Assembly: GCA_016787575.1 (NCBI GenBank)
Contig: JAEUUO010000020.1
Coordinates: forward strand, 1 to 64,000
Source: Saprospiraceae bacterium
GTDB lineage: Bacteria > Bacteroidota > Bacteroidia > Chitinophagales > Saprospiraceae
Length of the DNA: 64,000 nucleotides
Reading direction: 5' to 3'
Shown here: positions 8,450 through 17,913 of the stretch, piece after piece
Layout: each line of letters opens with the position of its first letter
How positions within the stretch are numbered: the stretch's first letter is position 1
The notes under the pieces: generated by a model
The model's database searches: none
What the model saw: only the letters and a program-made list of their open reading frames with translations
What the model was told of the DNA's origin: nothing
Position numbers and translations under genes: made by a program

Positions 8450-10447
8450 ATGAATTTAAGAATGCTAAAATATCTACCCATATTATTGGGATTGTTTTCC
8501 TTTGTGATTTGGACTAACAGTTGCAAGCCAAAAGGAATTCAGACAGCGGTCAGCGGAGATGCAGCTGTAAAAGCCTATGTCCCTCCTGGAAAATACGACG
8601 AATTTTACAACTTTGTTTCAGGAGGATTTAGTGGCCAAATGTCAGTTTATGGTTTGCCTTCCGGACGTTTATTTCGTGTAATTCCGGTTTTTTCAGTTGA
8701 CCCTGAAAAAGGATACGGATATTCTGAAGAAACCAAACCGATGTTAAATACTTCTCATGGATTTGTACCATGGGATGATTTGCATCACCCAGCGCTATCT
8801 GTAACAGATGGGATCCATGATGGCAGGTGGGCATTTGGAAATGCAAACAACACTCCAAGAATAGCCCGTTTGGATTTAAAGACCTTCCGGACTGCAGAGA
8901 TTATTGAAATTCCAAACAGTGGAGGAAATCACTCATCTCCTTTCGTAACAGAAAATACAGAGTATATAGTTGCAGGTACTCGATTTAGTGTACCAATGGG
9001 TGACAAGCAAGATGTTGCAATTTCAAGTTATAAAGAAAACTTTAGAGGTACTGTCAGTTTTATCAGTGTTGATAAAAATGATGGTGCTATGAAAATTGCA
9101 TTTCAGATTTTATTACCAGGAGTCAATTTTGATTTAGCGCGTGCAGGTAAAGGAAAATCCCATGGTTGGTTTTTCTTTAGTTGTTATAATTCTGAAAGAG
9201 CCAATACTTTGTTAGAAGTAAATGCCAGCCAAAAAGACAAAGACTTTATTATGGCTGTAAATTGGAAAAAAGCAGAAGAATATCTATCCCAAGGCAAGGG
9301 TATGAAAAAAGCAGTAAAGTATGCTCACAATACCTACAGTGAACAAACGCACAGTGCAACTTCAAAAATTGAAACAGAAGTAATCGTATTGGATCCAAAA
9401 GATTGTCCGGACATGGTTTACTTTATGCCTTGTCCAAAATCACCGCATGGTTGTGATACTGATCCAACCGGAGAATACATAGTAGGAAGTGGAAAATTAG
9501 CAGCTATGATTCCGGTTTTTTCTTTTACTAAAATTCAGGAAGCCATTGCAGCAAAAAACTTTGACGGAGACTATGAAGGAATTCCGGTATTAAAATACGA
9601 AGCAGTATTACACGGTGAAGTAAAAAAACCAGGCTTAGGTCCGTTGCATACTGAGTTTGACGACAAAGGAAATGCATACACTTCATTTTTTGTATCTTCA
9701 GAAATTGTAAAATGGAGAGTAAGCGATTTGCAAGTCTTAGATCGCGTACCAACCTATTATTCCATAGGTCACTTATGTGTACCTGGAGGACCTACCAAAA
9801 AGCCTTGGGGCAAATATGTAATTGCTTACAATAAAATTACCAAAGACCGGTATTTACCAACTGGTCCGGAGTTAACACAAAGTGCTCAATTGTATTCTAT
9901 TGATGGCGAGAAAATGAAATTATTGTTAGATTTTCCAACAATTGGCGAACCGCACTATGCAGAAGCTATTCCAGCAGAGCTCATTTCAAAAAACAGTTTA
10001 AAGGTTTATAAAATTGAGGAAAACAAGAATCCATATGTAACTATGGGAGAAAAAAATGCTCGAGTTGAACGAAAAGGCAACGAAGTACATATTTATATGA
10101 CGTCCATTCGTTCTCACTTTGTTCCTGACAATATTGAAGGTGTAAAATTAGGGGATGCAGTGTATTTCCATGTAACGAACCTCGAACAAGATTGGGATGT
10201 TCCTCATGGTTTTGCAGTGAAAGGCGCTAACAATGCAGAGTTATTGATCATGCCAGGGGAAACACAAACCTTGTTGTGGAAACCAGATCGGATTGGTGTA
10301 TTTCCAATGTATTGTACAGATTTTTGTTCTGCATTGCATCAGGAAATGCAAGGATATATCCGTGTGAGTCCAGCAGGCGCAAATGTACCAATTACATTTA
10401 GTACCGGAAAAAAGGTAGAAGCGGCAGCTCCACCGGCAACTAAATAA
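8450..10447 (+). CDS. nosZ: Nitrous oxide reductase, clade II (Sec-exported)
   Basis: 665 residues. It reduces N2O to N2 in the periplasm using a CuZ and a CuA centre. The N-terminus is a Sec-type hydrophobic signal ending in TNSC (Cys25), not a twin-arginine signal; this marks the atypical clade II and suggests a lipoprotein anchor. CuZ-ligand histidines appear in the DDLHHP motif (His112/113), the GGNHSS motif (His161), SPHGCD, GPLHTEF, SIGHLC and EPHYAE. The CuA cupredoxin domain contributes His586 (VPHGF), then Cys622, Cys626, His630 and Met633 in the CTDFCSALHQEM motif. All ligands look intact, so the enzyme should be functional. It is followed after 38 nt by a fasciclin gene. Confidence 0.97.
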   Translation: MNLRMLKYLPILLGLFSFVIWTNSCKPKGIQTAVSGDAAVKAYVPPGKYDEFYNFVSGGFSGQMSVYGLPSGRLFRVIPVFSVDPEKGYGYSEETKPMLNTSHGFVPWDDLHHPALSVTDGIHDGRWAFGNANNTPRIARLDLKTFRTAEIIEIPNSGGNHSSPFVTENTEYIVAGTRFSVPMGDKQDVAISSYKENFRGTVSFISVDKNDGAMKIAFQILLPGVNFDLARAGKGKSHGWFFFSCYNSERANTLLEVNASQKDKDFIMAVNWKKAEEYLSQGKGMKKAVKYAHNTYSEQTHSATSKIETEVIVLDPKDCPDMVYFMPCPKSPHGCDTDPTGEYIVGSGKLAAMIPVFSFTKIQEAIAAKNFDGDYEGIPVLKYEAVLHGEVKKPGLGPLHTEFDDKGNAYTSFFVSSEIVKWRVSDLQVLDRVPTYYSIGHLCVPGGPTKKPWGKYVIAYNKITKDRYLPTGPELTQSAQLYSIDGEKMKLLLDFPTIGEPHYAEAIPAELISKNSLKVYKIEENKNPYVTMGEKNARVERKGNEVHIYMTSIRSHFVPDNIEGVKLGDAVYFHVTNLEQDWDVPHGFAVKGANNAELLIMPGETQTLLWKPDRIGVFPMYCTDFCSALHQEMQGYIRVSPAGANVPITFSTGKKVEAAAPPATK

Positions 10448-10485
10448 TTTGTTCATTATTATTTCACATTCAAATTTGAATTAAA

Positions 10486-11040
10486 ATGAAAATTTATAAA
10501 TTAATTCTACTGGTAACAACATTGTTCATAGCATGCAATGCACCAACAAAAACAGAATCAGAGGCTGCAACAAATTCTACTGCAGAGGCAGATTTAGGAC
10601 AGGCGGGTGTACAGGACAATGATTCACAAAAAGACATTGTAAAGGTTGCAATTGGTTCACCCGATCATACGACTTTAGTTGCAGCTTTAAAGCAGGCAGA
10701 ATATGTAAATGATCTTGCCAATGCAGGCCCTTTTACAGTTTTTGCTCCGACCAATGCAGCATTTGATAAGTTGCCTGCTGGTACAGTAGATGGACTTATG
10801 AAACCAGATAAAAAAGATGCTTTGAGAGGCATACTAGAATATCACGTTGCAGTTGGTGTTTTTAAACAAGATTATTTACAGGACGGTCAAACGATTGGAA
10901 TGGCTAGTGGAGACAATGTTACCATTCAGCTGAAAGACGGTAAAATGATGGTGAATGGTGCCAATGTAGTAGCAACAGTACCAGCAACAAATGGCTTGAT
11001 ATATATTGTGGATGCAGTTTTATTGCCTCCTTCAAAATAA
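10486..11040 (+). CDS. Fasciclin (FAS1) domain lipoprotein in the nos cluster
   Basis: 184 residues. A lipoprotein signal peptide ends at IACN (Cys about 17), then a short Ser/Thr/Glu-rich linker, then one complete FAS1 domain: TTLVAALKQAEYV, GPFTVFAPTNAAFDKLP (the H1 region) and the conserved YH within LEYHVAVGVF, closing with NGLIYIVDAVLLPP (H2). FAS1 domains generally mediate adhesion or protein-protein contacts. The gene lies between nosZ and nosL on the same strand and is followed by a terminator-like hairpin, so it probably shares the nosZ transcript. A role in NosZ assembly or anchoring is speculation. Confidence 0.92.
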   Translation: MKIYKLILLVTTLFIACNAPTKTESEAATNSTAEADLGQAGVQDNDSQKDIVKVAIGSPDHTTLVAALKQAEYVNDLANAGPFTVFAPTNAAFDKLPAGTVDGLMKPDKKDALRGILEYHVAVGVFKQDYLQDGQTIGMASGDNVTIQLKDGKMMVNGANVVATVPATNGLIYIVDAVLLPPSK

Positions 11041-11075
11041 ACATAGAGTTCCAGAAGCATTTAATTTGAGTAAAA

Positions 11076-11108
11076 GGGTCGGCGTTTTTTCTCCGGCCCG
11101 TCTTTTTT
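11076..11108 (+). terminator. Rho-independent terminator-like hairpin between fasciclin gene and nosL
   Basis: Arms GGGTCGG (11076-11082) and CCGGCCC (11093-11099) pair with one G-U wobble across a 10-nt T-rich loop, followed by a six-T run at 11103-11108. It lies 35 nt after the fasciclin stop and 12 nt before the nosL-fusion ATG, so it may set a lower level of nosLDFY than of cytochrome-nosZ-FAS1 transcript. Confidence 0.7.
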
Positions 11109-11120
11109 AAAATTACCAAT

Positions 11121-12137
11121 ATGACAAAAATCACCAACAAATCCAGAGTAATTGTTGCAATGACATCTTTGGCCCTGATCGTATGTTATTTTGTACCTAT
11201 TTGGCGAATTGATTTATTTGCACCTCAATATCCTGAAGGCTTAACGATGAAAATTTGGTTAAACACTTTAACTGGTGATGTTGAAATAATAAATGGACTA
11301 AACCATTACATTGGAATGAGACATATTAAAGTTGAAATGTTTCCTGAATTTTCATTTTTAATCTATGTAGTCGGATTTTATATATTACTAGGATTATTGG
11401 TTGCTTATTTTGGAAGATTGGCCATACTATTTTGGTATTTGGTATTTACTGCTTTTGGTGGAGTTTTTGCCATGTTCGATTTTTACAGATGGGGATATGA
11501 TTATGGGCACAATCTGGATGAAACTGCTGCCATTAAAGTTCCCGGGCTCTCGTATCAACCGCCGCTTTTAGGACATAAGAGACTTTTAAATTTTGATGCT
11601 TATTCTTTACCTGATATAGGAGGTTGGATTGTAATAATTGCAGCAAGCATTATGATTTTAATTTGGATATTTGAATATTACAGACATCATAAATTCCCTG
11701 TGAAATTTTCATCGATTCTCATGTTACCAATATTAATTTCAATCAGCTCGTGCAATGTGCAACCAGAACCATTTAAACTAGGAACGGATGTTTGCTATAT
11801 GTGTAAAATGGGCATCGTTGATTTAAAATTTGGGTCCCAGATCATCACTAAAAAAGGGAAGGTTTATAAATTTGATGACATTGGATGTATGATCCGACTA
11901 TTAAAATCTGGAACCTTTGATTCCAATGCTATAAAAACAATGGTTGTTGCAGATTTCAGCCATCCAAACACATTTATCCCTGTTGATCAAAGTACATTTG
12001 TATCGGGACAAGAAATAAAAAGTCCGATGAATTTTAATTTGGCAGCTTATACCAAGGAAAGCGATGCAAACAGAAACTCTGAAAATTCTGCGATTAAATT
12101 TTATAATTGGAATGTTATTTATCAGCAGATTGAGTAA
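11121..12137 (+). CDS. nosL: Membrane-domain/NosL fusion, copper chaperone for NosZ
   Basis: 338 residues in two parts. Residues 1-200 form an integral-membrane region with hydrophobic stretches near 10-28, 78-97, 100-118 and 167-186. Residues about 201-338 are a NosL domain, preceded by what looks like its own lipoprotein signal (MLPILISISSC, Cys211) and carrying the Cu(I)-binding motif C225-YMC-K-M230 and FDDIGCM. NosL delivers copper to apo-NosZ and is usually a free lipoprotein of about 140-190 residues. Here the frame is continuous with no stop or internal frameshift. An internal ATG at 11721 could give NosL alone. The last 26 nt overlap nosD. Confidence 0.85.
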   Translation: MTKITNKSRVIVAMTSLALIVCYFVPIWRIDLFAPQYPEGLTMKIWLNTLTGDVEIINGLNHYIGMRHIKVEMFPEFSFLIYVVGFYILLGLLVAYFGRLAILFWYLVFTAFGGVFAMFDFYRWGYDYGHNLDETAAIKVPGLSYQPPLLGHKRLLNFDAYSLPDIGGWIVIIAASIMILIWIFEYYRHHKFPVKFSSILMLPILISISSCNVQPEPFKLGTDVCYMCKMGIVDLKFGSQIITKKGKVYKFDDIGCMIRLLKSGTFDSNAIKTMVVADFSHPNTFIPVDQSTFVSGQEIKSPMNFNLAAYTKESDANRNSENSAIKFYNWNVIYQQIE

Positions 12138-13380
12138 GTTCCTGCAAATAGCATGGTTTAGTTATATAGCATTGTGGAGCGCAGGAGCATCAGCAAATGC
12201 CTCAACGGTATATGTAGGTCCAAATCATGCCATTCGAAGTATTAGAGAAGGATTGCAAAAAATTAAAGCAGGAGATAGTCTAATTATAGATGGAGGCCAT
12301 TACAAAGAAGGAAATTTAATCATACAGCAAGCAATTGTTTTCATGGGGATCAATCAACCGGTAATAGATGGAAATTTGGAATTTGAGATTCTCACAATAA
12401 GTGGTAAAAATATCGTAGTTTCCGGTATAACGTTTATGAATAGCGGTAAGTCAGCTACCCGAGATTATGCTTCAATAAAATGTATAGATTCGGAAAATAT
12501 ACGAATAGAAAATAATAAAATTCTGAATTCTTATTTTGGAATACATGTTTCCAATTCTAGCCAAATTCATATTAAAACCAATTGGATTTCAGGCCAGGCA
12601 GAGAGCGAACAAACATCTGGCAATGGCATTCATTTGTGGAAATGCAATCATGCTCTGATTGAAAACAATCACATCAATGGACATCGGGATGGTATTTATT
12701 TTGAATTTGTTACAGAGTCGAGTATTTTAAATAACTACAGCACTGAAAATGTACGTTACGGTTTGCATTTTATGTTTTCACATAAGGATTATTATGCCCG
12801 AAATACCTTTATAAAAAATGGCGCTGGAGTTGCAGTCATGTATTCACGCGAAGTAACTATGGAATCCAACCATTTTGAAAACAATTGGGGAGCTGCGTCG
12901 TATGGCATATTGCTTAAAGATATTTCGGATAGCTGGATTTTTAGCAATACGTTTGATCAGAATACTATTGGTATTTATATTGAAGGAAGCAGTCGGATGG
13001 TAGTTGAAAAAAACCTATTCAAAGAAAATGGCTGGGCTTTAAAAGTGCAGGCAAGCTGTAATGATATTCAATTTCAATACAATAATTTTTTAGCAAACAC
13101 TTTTGATGTTGCAACAAATGGCACAAATGTTTTAAGTCGTTTTAACCAAAACTATTGGGATAAATACGATGGATATGACCGCACGAAGGATGGATTTGGA
13201 GACATTCCATACCATCCGGTAAGTATGTATTCTATGATTGTTGAAGAAAACCCGAATGCATTGATTTTATTGAGAAGTATTTTAATTGCTACTCTGGACA
13301 AAGCAGAAAAAGCAATTCCGAGTCTTACACCTGAGAATCTGGTTGATTTTCAACCAAAAATTTTTCCAAATAAATTATGA
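12112..13380 (+). CDS. nosD: NosD, periplasmic beta-helix copper-processing factor
   Basis: 422 residues from the ATG at 12112. A Sec signal peptide (ISRLSKFLQIAWFSYIALW to about ASANA) precedes a right-handed beta-helix of many NN/NxI-type turns such as IRIENNKILNSYFGIHV and ALIENNHINGHRDGIYF. It ends with the NosD-typical NYWDKYDGYDRTKDGFGDIPY motif. NosD works with the NosFY ABC transporter in maturation of the CuZ site. The frame is open from an ATG at 12064, but that would place 16 extra residues before the signal peptide, so 12112 is preferred. It overlaps nosF by 4 nt (ATGA). Confidence 0.94.
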   Translation: MLFISRLSKFLQIAWFSYIALWSAGASANASTVYVGPNHAIRSIREGLQKIKAGDSLIIDGGHYKEGNLIIQQAIVFMGINQPVIDGNLEFEILTISGKNIVVSGITFMNSGKSATRDYASIKCIDSENIRIENNKILNSYFGIHVSNSSQIHIKTNWISGQAESEQTSGNGIHLWKCNHALIENNHINGHRDGIYFEFVTESSILNNYSTENVRYGLHFMFSHKDYYARNTFIKNGAGVAVMYSREVTMESNHFENNWGAASYGILLKDISDSWIFSNTFDQNTIGIYIEGSSRMVVEKNLFKENGWALKVQASCNDIQFQYNNFLANTFDVATNGTNVLSRFNQNYWDKYDGYDRTKDGFGDIPYHPVSMYSMIVEENPNALILLRSILIATLDKAEKAIPSLTPENLVDFQPKIFPNKL

Positions 13381-14105
13381 TTCAGATAATAGGTTTAGAA
13401 AAACGATTTAAGAAATTAGTCGCATTAAATGGCATCCAAGCTGAATTTTCAAAAGGGCAGGTTATTTCATTGATTGGCCCCAATGGATCTGGAAAAACAA
13501 CTTTGATAAAATGCATATTGGGTTTGGTTCATCCGGACCATGGCCTCATAAAACTGAACGGGCAATCTATTTTTAAAGATGAGACCTATCGAACTAAAAT
13601 AGGTTATATGCCTCAAATCGGCAGGTATCCTGATCAAATGAAAGTTGGACAGTTATTTCAATTATTAAAATCAATTCGCAATGCTTCACGCTTTGATGAA
13701 GAATTAGTTGAACAGTATCAGCTGAAACAAATTTGGGAGAAGCCTATGAACAGCCTTAGTGGAGGAACCCGCCAAAAAGTAAGTGCAGCTTTGGCATTTT
13801 TATTTGATCCTGAAATTTTAATACTGGATGAACCGACTGCAGGATTAGATCCATTGGCTTCTGAATTGTTGAAAGAAAAAATGCAGCGGGAAAAGTTAAA
13901 AGATAAACTCATTTTAATTACATCCCACATATTGAGCGATTTAGATGAATTAACAACCCATGTTTTGTATTTACAGGAAGGACAAATTCAGTTTAATGGA
14001 AATTTGGAGGATCTGAAAATACAAACCGGTGAAGAAAAATTTGGTAAAGCAATAGCCAGATTTATGGAAACAAAAAAAGCGAGTCCTTATGTGGAAACTA
14101 TCTAA
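13377..14105 (+). CDS. nosF: NosF, ABC transporter ATPase
   Basis: 242 residues. Walker A GPNGSGKT (about residue 34-41), Q-loop region GYMPQIGRYPD, ABC signature LSGGTRQK, Walker B LILDEPTAGLD and the switch histidine in LITSHILSD are all present. NosF energises NosY in the NosDFY complex needed for copper-sulfur cluster assembly in NosZ. Its start overlaps the nosD stop and its end overlaps nosY by 17 nt, so the three are translationally coupled. Confidence 0.96.
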   Translation: MIQIIGLEKRFKKLVALNGIQAEFSKGQVISLIGPNGSGKTTLIKCILGLVHPDHGLIKLNGQSIFKDETYRTKIGYMPQIGRYPDQMKVGQLFQLLKSIRNASRFDEELVEQYQLKQIWEKPMNSLSGGTRQKVSAALAFLFDPEILILDEPTAGLDPLASELLKEKMQREKLKDKLILITSHILSDLDELTTHVLYLQEGQIQFNGNLEDLKIQTGEEKFGKAIARFMETKKASPYVETI

Positions 14106-14856
14106 ATATATATTTTACGACATAGTCCGGAATAAGGTAATAATAGCTTATACTTTGTTTTTATTTATAGTAAGTCTGCTTTTATTTAATTTGGAAGAGA
14201 ATTCAGCCAAAGCCATACTCAGTCTGCTTAATATTCAATTGGTTACGATACCCCTGATCAGTATGATTTTTGCAACCATTCATTATTACAATTCTTACGA
14301 GTTTATTGAGATGTTGTTATCGCAGCCACTCAGCAGGAGCCGTGTGTTATGGAGCGAATTTTTAAGTACAGCAGCCTCATTAATTCTCGCATTAATAATT
14401 GGAATGGGAATTCCTATATTATTATACAGTTCCAATGCAGACAGCTTTGCTTTATTACTTACTGGGATAGGTCTCACAACAGTTTGTACATCCATTGCAT
14501 TTTTTGCATCTGTTCATTCTAGAGACAAAGCCAGGGGCATAGGAATTGTGTTATTATTATGGTTTTATTTTGCGCTTATTTATGATGGTTTTGTTTTAAT
14601 GATTTTATTTAATTTTGGTGATTACCCGCTTGAAAAAATTACACTCCTCCTTACTGCATTAAATCCAATTGATTTGGCTAGAGTATCGATAATGTTGAAA
14701 ATGGACGTAAGTGCATTAATGGGATATACTGGAGCTTTGTACAAGGAATTTTTTGGAAGTTTTTCAGGGATACTTTATACTGGAGGTATTATGATAATGT
14801 GGATAATAATACCAATTTATTTTGCAGTTAGGGGATTTAACAGAAAAGATATGTAG
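14089..14856 (+). CDS. nosY: NosY, ABC transporter permease
   Basis: 255 residues with six predicted membrane helices, starting MWKLSKYIFYDIVRNKVI as is typical of NosY. The central region FIEMLLSQPLSRSRVLWSEF is the conserved cytoplasmic coupling segment. It forms the membrane part of NosDFY. It is the last gene of the cluster; the next gene is convergent, 72 nt away. No nosR, nosX or Rieske gene follows, in keeping with variable clade II clusters. Confidence 0.95.
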   Translation: MWKLSKYIFYDIVRNKVIIAYTLFLFIVSLLLFNLEENSAKAILSLLNIQLVTIPLISMIFATIHYYNSYEFIEMLLSQPLSRSRVLWSEFLSTAASLILALIIGMGIPILLYSSNADSFALLLTGIGLTTVCTSIAFFASVHSRDKARGIGIVLLLWFYFALIYDGFVLMILFNFGDYPLEKITLLLTALNPIDLARVSIMLKMDVSALMGYTGALYKEFFGSFSGILYTGGIMIMWIIIPIYFAVRGFNRKDM

Positions 14857-14928
14857 GATGAATATATATTTTGCTTTTAGCAATGAAGCAATTTATTAAT
14901 TATTATTTCCAACAAATTAATTCGCAGC

Positions 14929-16275
14929 TTATTTATTTATATAGCCCATTTCATTTTCAATAGATTCAAGAGATATCCCTTTGGTTTCCGGAACCCATAC
15001 TTTTACCCAGATTAGTTGAAGAATCATCAACAGACAAAAGATGCCAAAAATTAATGCAGGGCTTAATAGTTCAACCATCTTAGGAAAAAATAAAGTTAAT
15101 AAAGCTGCAAAAAGCCAGTGGGTAAAACTCCCTAACGTTTGACCGGCATCCCGAAATTGATTTGGAAATATTTCACTAATAAAAACCCAAATTACGGCCC
15201 CTTGACCGATCGCATGAGCAGCAATAAATGCAAAAATACAATATGGAACAAGCTCAGTATTTCCTGTGGCAAAGGAATAAGAGCATAATCCTAAAGATAA
15301 GATATACCCTAGTGACCCAATATAAAGAAGTGTTTTTCTGCCAAGTCTATCAATCAACCACAAACCTGTTAACGTAAATATTAAATTTATCAATCCAATG
15401 CCAACAGTCTGCAATAAGGCAGCATCCTGAGCCAAACCTGTTAATTCAAAAATTCTGGGTGCAAAATACAATATGGCATTAATCCCTGAAAGTTGATTAA
15501 AAAATGCTATAAAAAAGGCAAGTGAAATTGGCTTTGATAAAGATTTGGTAAGAAAAGTTAATTTTGTTTTCTGAATTTTTATATTAGAAGAAATACTGTT
15601 CATGAGATTTGTAATTTCAATCTTGCTTGAATGTGGATACAATTTGGAAAAAATCTCAAATGCTTTCTCAGTGTTTTTTCTTTTGACAATCAACCAACGC
15701 GGGCTTTCTGATATACCTAAGCATAATATAATATAAAAAAAGGAAGGAATTGAAAGTATTCCTAACATGTACCTCCAGGAATCTGGCCCTAAATGTTTAA
15801 GAATTGTATTTGAAATAAAAGCAATTAATATTCCCAATACAATATTGAATTGAAACATTCCTGTTAGTTTTCCCCGTTTATCAGCCGGGGATATTTCAGT
15901 AATGTAAAGCGGAGCTGCAATGGTAGAAATTCCTATGCCTAATCCGCCTAAAAATCTAAATACAATCAGTGTATAAACTTCTGGTGCTAATGCAGAACCA
16001 ATAGCGGAAATGAAATATAGAAGACCAACTAATATAAGAGATTTCTTTCTCCCCCAATTTTCAGTAGGTACTCCACCTAACAGTGCTCCGAGCACAGTTC
16101 CCCACAATGCACTGCTCATGGTTAGGCCATGAATAAAACTATTCAGTTGCCAAATTTTTTGAATCGTTTGCTCTGCACCGGAAATAACAACCGTATCAAA
16201 GCCAAAAAGAAATCCTGATATTGATGCAGCAAAAGCACTGTAGTATAAACTAAGATTTGAACTGGATTTAAACAT
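14929..16275 (-). CDS. MFS sugar porter (SP family)
   Basis: 448 residues, 12 predicted membrane helices. SP-family signatures are visible: GFDTVVISGA in helix 1, the loop 2-3 motif NWGRKKSL, the motif SESPRWL after helix 6, the helix-7 region NQLSGINAILYFAPRIF, DRLGRKTLL in the second half and the C-terminal PETKGISLE. Such permeases import xylose, arabinose, galactose or glucose by proton symport, or by facilitation. It ends 26 nt before the next gene, a GH28 pectinase read in the same direction, so the pair (pectinase first, porter second) is a likely operon. A galacturonate or other pectin-sugar substrate is inference only. Confidence 0.93.
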   Translation of the reverse strand: MFKSSSNLSLYYSAFAASISGFLFGFDTVVISGAEQTIQKIWQLNSFIHGLTMSSALWGTVLGALLGGVPTENWGRKKSLILVGLLYFISAIGSALAPEVYTLIVFRFLGGLGIGISTIAAPLYITEISPADKRGKLTGMFQFNIVLGILIAFISNTILKHLGPDSWRYMLGILSIPSFFYIILCLGISESPRWLIVKRKNTEKAFEIFSKLYPHSSKIEITNLMNSISSNIKIQKTKLTFLTKSLSKPISLAFFIAFFNQLSGINAILYFAPRIFELTGLAQDAALLQTVGIGLINLIFTLTGLWLIDRLGRKTLLYIGSLGYILSLGLCSYSFATGNTELVPYCIFAFIAAHAIGQGAVIWVFISEIFPNQFRDAGQTLGSFTHWLFAALLTLFFPKMVELLSPALIFGIFCLLMILQLIWVKVWVPETKGISLESIENEMGYINK

Positions 16276-16301
16276 TGTTGGCTGGTTTTAAGATCCGGAG
16301 T

Positions 16302-17810
16302 TTATTTTTTTAAAATAACTTTTAAATTCACACAATTTACCTGACTGGTGTCTTTATAAAAAATTGCTCGTTGTTTATTGTCTCCTTTAACAGTTATAGT
16401 TTCCAAATGCAAATTATGCGTATCATCAAATACAAATGCAGGGCGATAATCTGGTTTTTCTATTTTGAGTTCAATATTTTTAAATTGGAGACCTTTTACA
16501 TGCCTTACATAAAAGCCCCAGGCTGGTAATTCGCCAAACATGGAAAATTCCGGATAAGCTGTTTCGAGTTCAGGAACGTCTTTGATGCGATACAAAGGCA
16601 AATTAGCATATGCTTTAGTACCTCTTCCGGGATATGTAATTTTTATATTTTCTAAACTTACATTTTCAACATAAACACCCGGATTTCCTGTTATAGATGA
16701 AGGAAAGATATTGTGAAAGCTTGCCAAATCAGGTCCTCTAATTATGTAATTTTTATCAGGTTTATCAAATGGAACAGAAACTTTAATATTTTTAATAGTG
16801 ACATTGCGCAAAGGTCCTGCAGATGCTGCTCCTCGTATTTTTCCAATGCGGATAAAAATTGCATTTCCGGTATTTTTTGCAACAATATTGTCAACAAGCA
16901 CATTTTCAATAAATCCTCCCTGGGTACATTCAATCGCAATTGCAGAGCGGTACGTATCGTATACTTTGATATTTTTTATCACAACGTTTCGCGCACCACT
17001 CACCAGAGAAGTACCAAATTTTACTGCACAGGAACTTGAACGTACAGTACAATCCGCTATGTAAATGCTGTCACAAATTTGGGTTAAACTGAAATCTTCA
17101 GATTTAATACATATTCCATCATCTGATGCATTTATATTGCAATTTGTGATTTGTACATTTTGACAATCTACGATGTCGATGCCATCGTTATTCCAATACG
17201 TATCGCTGTCAACTTTAACCCGATCGATGATTATATTTTTACATTTTTCATAAGCCTGTACCCAACATGCAGAATTTTTTATAGTAACATTCGTTACTTT
17301 AATATTGCTGCAACGATTAAACTCAATGATCTGAGGTCTGAGTTCAGTCCAAGGCCTTCTTTCAGCAAAATAATAATGGGCGCTATCGATTTTACCTGCA
17401 TAAAACAGACTATCGATATGCAAAGCCAATTCGTCACCTCGTCCATCGATGGTACCTTTTCCCGAAATGGAAATATTGCTAGCTCCATCTGCCATAATCA
17501 AAGCTTTTCCCCATCGATTGAGTTTTATATAATCAGCGACTTCAGTACTTCCCAATAAAACGGCTTTTTTCTCGAGATAAAGCCCAACGCCACTTTTTAA
17601 GATGATTGAGCCGGATACAAATCTACCTTTGGGTATAATTACGCTACCACCTCCTGCTGCATGGGCCTCATCAATTGCTTTTTGTATGGCTTTCGTATTT
17701 AAAGTTAAACCGTCACCCACGGCTCCGTAGAATTTGATATTGTATGGAATGTTTGCTATTGTAATGGAAAGGGTACAGGAGAGTATCAAAATTAAACCAA
17801 AAGCTTTCAT
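16302..17810 (-). CDS. Glycoside hydrolase family 28 (polygalacturonase-like)
   Basis: 502 residues from the ATG at 17810, which gives a clean Sec signal (MKAFGLILILSCTLSITIANI). The mature part begins with the GH28 motif FYGAVGDGLTLNTKAIQKAI and folds as a right-handed beta-helix. The catalytic signatures NNDGIDIVDC and ASDDGICIKS are present. The usual G-H-G motif is replaced by KFGTSLVSG, with no histidine, and the RIK region reads RSAIAIEC, so this is a divergent GH28 clade and the exact specificity is uncertain. The open frame extends to 17891, but those 27 residues would bury the signal peptide. It is exported and likely cleaves pectic galacturonan. Confidence 0.88.
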   Translation of the reverse strand: MKAFGLILILSCTLSITIANIPYNIKFYGAVGDGLTLNTKAIQKAIDEAHAAGGGSVIIPKGRFVSGSIILKSGVGLYLEKKAVLLGSTEVADYIKLNRWGKALIMADGASNISISGKGTIDGRGDELALHIDSLFYAGKIDSAHYYFAERRPWTELRPQIIEFNRCSNIKVTNVTIKNSACWVQAYEKCKNIIIDRVKVDSDTYWNNDGIDIVDCQNVQITNCNINASDDGICIKSEDFSLTQICDSIYIADCTVRSSSCAVKFGTSLVSGARNVVIKNIKVYDTYRSAIAIECTQGGFIENVLVDNIVAKNTGNAIFIRIGKIRGAASAGPLRNVTIKNIKVSVPFDKPDKNYIIRGPDLASFHNIFPSSITGNPGVYVENVSLENIKITYPGRGTKAYANLPLYRIKDVPELETAYPEFSMFGELPAWGFYVRHVKGLQFKNIELKIEKPDYRPAFVFDDTHNLHLETITVKGDNKQRAIFYKDTSQVNCVNLKVILKK

Positions 17811-17913
17811 AAACTTAAAAGTGTTTACAAACATAGAGAGAAGACTCCAATTTATGAATTCTAAAATACTATGTTTTGACATCGGTAGCAATTTAACATC
17901 GAATTCAACATGA

